Assembly (NCBI GenBank): GCA_965215445.1 | Contig: CBDCDT010000002.1 | Coordinates: forward strand, 1,922,001-1,986,000 | Source: CBDBLK01 sp965215445 | GTDB taxonomy: Bacteria; Bdellovibrionota; Bacteriovoracia; Bacteriovoracales; Bacteriovoracaceae | Length of the DNA stretch: 64,000 nucleotides | Direction: 5' to 3' | In this document: positions 59,533-64,000 of the stretch, one piece after another | How positions within the stretch are numbered: the first letter of the stretch is position 1 | Layout: every line of letters begins with the position of its first letter | Notes under the pieces: model-generated | What the model was told of the DNA's origin: nothing | Seen by the model: the letters and a program-made list of their open reading frames with translations, nothing else | The model's database searches: none | Made by a program: the position numbers and the translations under genes

Positions 59533-61785
59533 ATGAGTTGGAAAAGAGGGATGACTTTTTTGCTTGTCGGCCTGGGACTGACAGCACTTTTGTCTGCTTG
59601 TAGCAAAGATTCGGACAGTGGTGGGGGTGGGAGTGGGAGTGGAAAGGCCAAAAGCGCACAGCTTTCGGATCAATCTCAACCCCAACCTCAAAATATTTCA
59701 GTTTCCCCGGTGAGTGGGATGACAATACTGCTTTCCCGCTTTAAAAGCACCCCTGGCGTGTTGCTTTCGGGACTTCAAGTCAGGGGAAAGGTTCAACTCT
59801 TTTCCGATCCCGCCTGCAGCGTTGCCCTTTCTCAAAAAGTTCCCGTCCGCAGGCCACAACAAGGTTTGGCCACCACACCTCTGCCTTTTGGAAAACATTT
59901 TATTTACGCAAAATCCTGGGATTCGGCGGGCAATGCCTCGGCCTGCTCGACAGTTTTTGCCACTTATCTTTACCAGGAGGCGGTGGAAGACCACTATCCT
60001 CGAAATATCAGCGCGGGCAAGGCCCATACTTGTGCAATCGTTGACTCTGCCGGCAGGGTCAAGTGTTGGGGGCATGGAAAAATCGGACAATTGGCGGCAA
60101 ATGCCACTGACAACTCGGATGTTCCGCTTGCTATTTTGACCGGAGGAGAGGGGAGCGAAGCACTTGCCGGCGTGGTTCAAATTGATGCCGGAGGGGGACA
60201 CACCAACGCCTTGATGAAATCCGGCAAAGTCAAATACTGGGGGCAAAACCACGATGAATTTATTGTTTATGCTGATAAGGGATTTACCCAAAGGGGAACC
60301 CCTTCCCAGGTTTTAAATAAGGACAGGTCTGCTCTTTCTGGTGTTGTTCAGACCAGTTCGGGGAAGGCCCACGCTTGCGTTCTCAAAAGTTCTGGTGAAG
60401 TGAAATGTTGGGGATGGGGAAATTACGGGGAGTTGGGCAATGGAACCAAGAGCACTAAAGAGCATCCGACAACCGTCATCGCCGCCCAGGGAAGCAGCAA
60501 TTCCCTTTCCGGCATCGTTCACATCAATTCGGGAAATGAGCACACCTGTGCCCTCACCAAATCCGGTGGGGTCAAGTGCTGGGGAAATGGAACTACCGGA
60601 CAATTGGGCAACGGCACTTTTAATACCGCCCTTTCCCCCGTCGATGTCATTGCCGCCCAGGGAAGCAGTGACCTTCTTTCCGGCATCGTTCAAATTAGTT
60701 CTGGAGATGAGCACAGTTGTGCCCTAACCAACTCCCAAACAGTGCTGTGCTGGGGAGACCGGAGCTATGGGCAATTGGGCCAGCGTGTGAGCAACGCCAA
60801 CTTTTCCGCTCCGGTGGCGGTGCCTTCATTGTCCGGCATCGTTCAAATTGCTGTGGGCAATGATCATAGCTGTGCCCTCTCCCGTACGGGAATGGTCTTT
60901 TGTTGGGGAAGGGGGGACTCGGGACAGTTGGGAAATGGCCATTTTCGCACTTCTGCCACCCCAGTCAAGGTCATTCAAGGGCAAGATACCACCGCACCCC
61001 TTTCCGGTGTCTTGCAAATTGTGGCGGGGGGTGCCCACGCTTGTGCGTTGAGGACTTCTGGGGAAATCAAGTGTTGGGGAGAGGGAGATTATGGTCGTTT
61101 GGGTAACGATTCCAAAGTGGATAAAGCTTATCCCGTCACCGTGGTTTCCAGCGAGGGCAGCAGCACCCCGCTCAAAGTCGAAGCGCCAAATTTGAGTTTC
61201 TCCTGTCTCACCACCGGCGCTTGCGCCTGGGATGATTTTTCCTTGATCGCTTTGAGTTTGAAGAGTCCTGAGACTTCACCAAACTCCCTTTCCACCCCGC
61301 AAATTAGCGTGTCTCCCGTTGAGCAAGGAGATCAAGTTTCCCTGCACTCCGATCCCCTGTGCGCCAGTGCCGCCCTTGCCGAGGGAGGCGTTGGTGAAAA
61401 TTCCGAGAGCATTGATCTGGTAACTACGGAATTGGTTGCCAAAGAAAATAAAATTTACGCCAGGGTGGGGAATCTTTGCAGCAGCAGCTTCGTTTTTTAT
61501 GTTTATAGCGAGGGAACGCCCAGACTGGCGCTGGAGACGGAGAGTCCCTCCAGCAATAAAACGCCTACAGTTTCGGCCAATTTCCTCTCCACAGGCGACG
61601 TGCTCTCTTTACACCTCAAAAACGATTGTACGGACACTCCCATGGCCGAGAAGACGGCGGGAGAGGCGCGCGAGAGTTTGGTCACTTCGGAACTTGGAGA
61701 GGACGGGTTTTATCTCATTTCCTTCAAACAAAACGGTATCTGTTATCCCGATGGCATTATTTATCAGTTGAAAACTTCAAGTTAG
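59533..61785 (+). CDS. RCC1-repeat lipoprotein with flanking Ig-like domains (750 residues)
   Basis: This lipoprotein (lipobox LLSAC, Cys22) has a Ser/Gly linker followed by an Ig-like domain (VQLFSDPACSVALSQKVPV). A seven-motif RCC1 block follows (residues ~155-550). In the second motif the usual Cys is Tyr (VKYWGQNHDEF). Two C-terminal Ig-like domains end YQLKTSS, as in the previous protein. ATG 59533 has GGGGA upstream; the frame is open further upstream, but only inside the previous gene. The propeller probably binds a protein or surface ligand. Confidence 0.85.
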   Translation: MSWKRGMTFLLVGLGLTALLSACSKDSDSGGGGSGSGKAKSAQLSDQSQPQPQNISVSPVSGMTILLSRFKSTPGVLLSGLQVRGKVQLFSDPACSVALSQKVPVRRPQQGLATTPLPFGKHFIYAKSWDSAGNASACSTVFATYLYQEAVEDHYPRNISAGKAHTCAIVDSAGRVKCWGHGKIGQLAANATDNSDVPLAILTGGEGSEALAGVVQIDAGGGHTNALMKSGKVKYWGQNHDEFIVYADKGFTQRGTPSQVLNKDRSALSGVVQTSSGKAHACVLKSSGEVKCWGWGNYGELGNGTKSTKEHPTTVIAAQGSSNSLSGIVHINSGNEHTCALTKSGGVKCWGNGTTGQLGNGTFNTALSPVDVIAAQGSSDLLSGIVQISSGDEHSCALTNSQTVLCWGDRSYGQLGQRVSNANFSAPVAVPSLSGIVQIAVGNDHSCALSRTGMVFCWGRGDSGQLGNGHFRTSATPVKVIQGQDTTAPLSGVLQIVAGGAHACALRTSGEIKCWGEGDYGRLGNDSKVDKAYPVTVVSSEGSSTPLKVEAPNLSFSCLTTGACAWDDFSLIALSLKSPETSPNSLSTPQISVSPVEQGDQVSLHSDPLCASAALAEGGVGENSESIDLVTTELVAKENKIYARVGNLCSSSFVFYVYSEGTPRLALETESPSSNKTPTVSANFLSTGDVLSLHLKNDCTDTPMAEKTAGEARESLVTSELGEDGFYLISFKQNGICYPDGIIYQLKTSS

Positions 61786-61818
61786 TTGTCTTTGTTTGTC
61801 AATTAAAAAAGACTTTTC

Positions 61819-61876
61819 TTGCCACAACTTTCTGGTAACATAAATGACTTGAGAAGGTGGCCAAATTCTTGGCCAC
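61819..61876 (+). promoter_or_regulatory. candidate promoter and 5' hairpin of the 61896 gene
   Basis: TTGCCA (61819-61824) and TAAATG (61841-61846), 16-bp spacer, are followed by a perfect hairpin GTGGCCAA-ATTC-TTGGCCAC (61857-61876). The hairpin would lie at about +5 to +24 of the transcript, just upstream of AAGGAGG, and could stabilise the mRNA or regulate initiation. Confidence 0.35.
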
Positions 61877-61895
61877 AAAAAACAAGGAGGTTCTC

Positions 61896-62360
61896 GTGTC
61901 TTTAGTCAAGTTTAAGTTTCTTTCCCTGACGCTGGCATCTTTTCTTTTTCTGGGAAGTGCGATGGCGGATTGTCTCGATCTCACCGGACGCTATATGTGT
62001 GCATTTCCGGGCAGCAGCCAAGAATTTCTTTACGAATTTTCTCAAAATGCGGATGGCTCAACTGATTTTTCCATGTTCATAGACGGCCGCAATGTCTACG
62101 GCGTGAATTGGACTCCCGACGGCAGTCTCGCTGTCAGCGGTTGGAGAATTGTGTGCAATGAAGATCGGGTAAGGCATTACCACGAACGCTTTAACATGAT
62201 TATCGACTATCACTTGGAGGATGCGGGAATGTCGTTGGTGAGAACCGACAATGTTACCGGCACCAATGTTCAGGACGCTGATGAAATCAATGCTCTGGAC
62301 GAAGAGGATTACAACCCCAGGTGGCCAACCCGAACCATGCGCTGTCAGAGATTGTACTAA
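61896..62360 (+). CDS. small exported Cys-containing protein
   Basis: This 154-residue protein has signal peptide LVKFKFLSLTLASFLFLGSAMA and mature start DCLDLTGRYMC. The mature part is beta-rich (FLYEFSQNADGSTDFSMFIDGRNVYGVNWTPDG) with Cys residues at the start, middle and end. It resembles small secreted beta-barrel proteins but no family is recognised. The start is GTG 61896 behind AAGGAGG. A terminator hairpin follows its stop. Confidence 0.65.
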   Translation: MSLVKFKFLSLTLASFLFLGSAMADCLDLTGRYMCAFPGSSQEFLYEFSQNADGSTDFSMFIDGRNVYGVNWTPDGSLAVSGWRIVCNEDRVRHYHERFNMIIDYHLEDAGMSLVRTDNVTGTNVQDADEINALDEEDYNPRWPTRTMRCQRLY

Positions 62361-62367
62361 GTTTTTC

Positions 62368-62396
62368 AAGGCCCGCTTTTGCGAGTGGGCCTTTTT
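62368..62396 (+). terminator. rho-independent terminator after the small exported gene
   Basis: AAGGCCC (62368-62374) pairs with GGGCCTT (62387-62393), followed by T-rich sequence. It sits just before the stop codon of the convergent gene and may work for both strands. Confidence 0.75.
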
Positions 62397-63045
62397 AATT
62401 CGCCACGACTCCACTGCCGCTCCAGCGGCCCTCGCCCTGGTAAGACAAAACCCGGGTGATGAGGTGGTAGCGCACCACCACTTCGCGCACGCCGTCTGCG
62501 TTTAAGTCTTTTAAAAAAACTTTGTGCTGGCGCTGGCGGTAGTGGGCAAGGCCGTCTTCGTGCTCGTCCCAGACCAGTGGCCCCTTGGCCATTTTGAGGG
62601 TTTTTAAGTCGCCTGCTTCGAGGGTCAGCAAGTACAGGCGGGCAGTGGCGCGCAAGACGGTGTAGTGGGTTTTGCCCTCGTAAAAATAGACCAAAAACAG
62701 GCGCACGCCGGGAGAGAGAGTTGTCGCCCGGATGTGATAGGCGCGGGAATCTCCCCCCAGCGCATCCAGCGAGTGGCGGAAGACTTCATTTCCCTTCCAA
62801 TCGTGGATAAACATCCAGTCGGTGCCGTCGTGTTTGGCAAAATAGAAGCTCTCTTTTCTGGCATCTGCGCCAATGTCGAAGCGATAGCGGGGAGTCCGCG
62901 CCTTGAAATGGACTGGCCTGCTTTTTTGTGGCCGCAGACTTTCCCGGGCGCGCCCTCCCTCCAGCATCTGCCACAGGGCCGCCTCGTCTTGTGCCGATGG
63001 CGAGATCGGCAAGGCGGCCAAGAGGACGAGGATTAGCTTTTTCAC
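62395..63045 (-). CDS. exported protein of unknown function
   Basis: This is a 216-residue protein with a signal peptide (KKLILVLLAALPISPSA). The mature part is beta-rich (RYRFDIGADARKESFYFAKHDGTDWMFIHDWKG, RLFLVYFYEGKTHYTVLRATARLYLL). A possible calcium-loop-like segment near the end (FLKDLNADGVREVVVRY) resembles the DxNxDGxxE pattern of repeat-type secreted proteins. I chose GTG 63045; ATG 63069 is also possible and would give a longer, less typical signal. It is divergent from the next gene. Confidence 0.6.
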   Translation of the reverse strand: MKKLILVLLAALPISPSAQDEAALWQMLEGGRARESLRPQKSRPVHFKARTPRYRFDIGADARKESFYFAKHDGTDWMFIHDWKGNEVFRHSLDALGGDSRAYHIRATTLSPGVRLFLVYFYEGKTHYTVLRATARLYLLTLEAGDLKTLKMAKGPLVWDEHEDGLAHYRQRQHKVFLKDLNADGVREVVVRYHLITRVLSYQGEGRWSGSGVVAN

Positions 63046-63082
63046 TCCTCTTATTATAGAATGGGCCATCCTGGGAGGTGTG

Positions 63083-63856
63083 ATGAAGCAAGATTTTTCC
63101 CTGGCCTGGGCCAAAAACCCCCGCCAGGTACTCTACAAAACCTTTTCTATGGATGAGGACGGGGAGTCTAAAAGTCAGGTTTTTGATTGGGAGGAACTCG
63201 CCTCCCGTTCCGTGCAGGCACTCTTGTTGCCCGAAAAGGCCCGGCTGGACGGGGATTTGCAGGCGCGGGTGCGCCAGTTTCCGCTTCCGCGCATGGAGAG
63301 TGAGGGCATGGGAGAAGAGGCCTTTGAGAACTTGGACTACCAGGGGGGGCGCAGGCATTTGGAGCGCGCTTTAGGCCAGTGGACTTTGCAAAACAACCTG
63401 AATTTACTGGAAAACCTTTTCGCTCACCTCGAACATTTAAACGCGCTCTTTGCCAGCGACCGCAGTGCCTTTTTCGAGGAACTGTGGCAACTGACAAAAA
63501 ACAACCTGGGGGCGCGGGAACTCAAAATCGTCTACCGCCACCTGATCTCTCGCGGGGAAAACGGCGGGAAGGCCAAAATGTGCCCGGTGATCGTCGAGGG
63601 GGAGCATACCCCCAATTCGGTGGAAAAGCGCCAATTGGGAGAGGCCCTGCTGGAAAACTGCACCGCCGCCTCCGGGGCGTCTTTTCAGGTGTTGCAATAC
63701 TCTCCCCAAAGCGGAGAATGGTTGGCGACTGTCTCACTGGCAGGTTCCCCGGTGCTTTTGATGGCCCGGGTCTTCCACTTTTCGGCCCTGCAAAGGGCAC
63801 TCTTTAAGGCGCTTTTTGCGGGCCTTTCGCACAAAATTTCTAGGGAGTGGGAGTAG
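63083..63856 (+). CDS. cytoplasmic protein of unknown function
   Basis: This is a 257-residue protein without a signal peptide. Its N-terminal part is charged and its middle part is helical (LEQNNLNLLENLFAHLEHLN-like text). The end is VLLMARVFHFSALQRALFKALFAGLSH. No family is recognised. ATG 63083 has GGGAGG upstream, 38 bp from the divergent gene. Its last ~17 bp overlap the 3' end of a minus-strand frame. Confidence 0.55.
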   Translation: MKQDFSLAWAKNPRQVLYKTFSMDEDGESKSQVFDWEELASRSVQALLLPEKARLDGDLQARVRQFPLPRMESEGMGEEAFENLDYQGGRRHLERALGQWTLQNNLNLLENLFAHLEHLNALFASDRSAFFEELWQLTKNNLGARELKIVYRHLISRGENGGKAKMCPVIVEGEHTPNSVEKRQLGEALLENCTAASGASFQVLQYSPQSGEWLATVSLAGSPVLLMARVFHFSALQRALFKALFAGLSHKISREWE

Positions 63857-64000
63857 GAGTGAGCAGGCCAAGCTTGCCAAGGGTAACCAGACAACTCAGA
63901 ATGGTGAGGACAACTCCTGCGGAAGCGGCGGCCATTCTAAACATGATTTTGTCGTCTAAAGCTTTAATTTCACGTTTGAGTTCGGCCTTGGTGGTTTCAA
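63840..64000 (-). CDS. partial membrane protein, C-terminus
   Basis: The frame runs off the right edge of the window and ends at TAG (63842-63840). The visible ~53 residues have a charged helix (TTKAELKREIKALDDKI) followed by one transmembrane helix (AAASAGVVLTILSCLVTLGKLG) and a Thr/Pro tail. The layout is that of small coiled-coil plus single-helix membrane proteins. The N-terminus lies outside the window, so no function can be assigned. Confidence 0.5.
   Translation of the reverse strand, partial: ETTKAELKREIKALDDKIMFRMAAASAGVVLTILSCLVTLGKLGLLTPTPTP

Overview
The window reads as chromosomal DNA of a Gram-negative bacterium with a large complement of exported proteins. It is of moderate GC, with AT-richer patches around the von Willebrand factor A (VWA) genes and some accessory genes. 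Lipoprotein signal peptides are abundant. Together with the COG3014/LpoB/LPP20 lipoprotein cluster, a CarD-type regulator, RCC1-repeat lipoproteins and stand-alone DUF4143 ATPases, this suggests a deltaproteobacterial or Bdellovibrionota-like lineage; that placement is inference. No rRNA, tRNA, CRISPR array or recognisable transposase gene was seen.

Layout. 0-6.5 kb: a tandem array of lipoproteins with VWA domains. Their N- and C-terminal segments are nearly identical while the cores diverge, and the array contains a 2.3 kb tandem duplication with a 9-bp microhomology junction. 6.5-12.2 kb (minus): a four-lipoprotein cluster (COG3014-like, LpoB-like, LPP20-like and a fourth), dihydroorotase and a membrane-anchored Cys-rich protein. 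12.3-18.8 kb (plus): cysS-nth, then pstSCAB-phoU for phosphate uptake. 18.8-25.4 kb: a minus-strand operon of exported lysozyme/lytic-transglycosylase-like paralogues, divergent from a plus-strand set with a CHAP/NlpC-like candidate. 25.4-33.3 kb is a mixed accessory region: two DUF4143 ATPases, an LpxH-like phosphoesterase, a pair of small membrane paralogues, a plant-type LRR protein, a toxin-antitoxin pair and an MBL-fold hydrolase. 33.4-35.9 kb: sucC-sucD-ndk. 35.9-39.1 kb (minus): two exported tandem-repeat proteins, one with 71-residue units and one with four helix-turn-helix units. 39.2-43.7 kb: an EamA transporter, carD, uvrB and an Rpn-type nuclease. 44-61.8 kb: a 4517-residue lipoprotein and two smaller ones, all carrying seven-motif RCC1-like blocks and Ig-like modules. 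61.9-64 kb: small exported and unknown proteins.

How the genes work together. The housekeeping blocks are conventional: Pst phosphate transport with PhoU, succinyl-CoA ligase with Ndk, base-excision and nucleotide-excision repair, and pyrimidine synthesis. The accessory blocks are mostly envelope or secreted proteins built from repeats: VWA, Cys-rich, Ig, RCC1, LRR, HTH and 71-residue units. They could mediate adhesion, surface recognition or wall remodelling. The most unusual items are the apparently exported four-HTH protein beside the 71-residue repeat protein, the mosaic VWA array, the RCC1 lipoprotein cluster, a dispersed structured repeat with compensatory stem changes, a toxin-antitoxin pair that looks inserted exactly at the shared end of two convergent genes, and an ndk gene with an apparent AUC start. 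Several genes lie directly downstream of promoter-like boxes with no ribosome binding site, so leaderless mRNAs may be common here.
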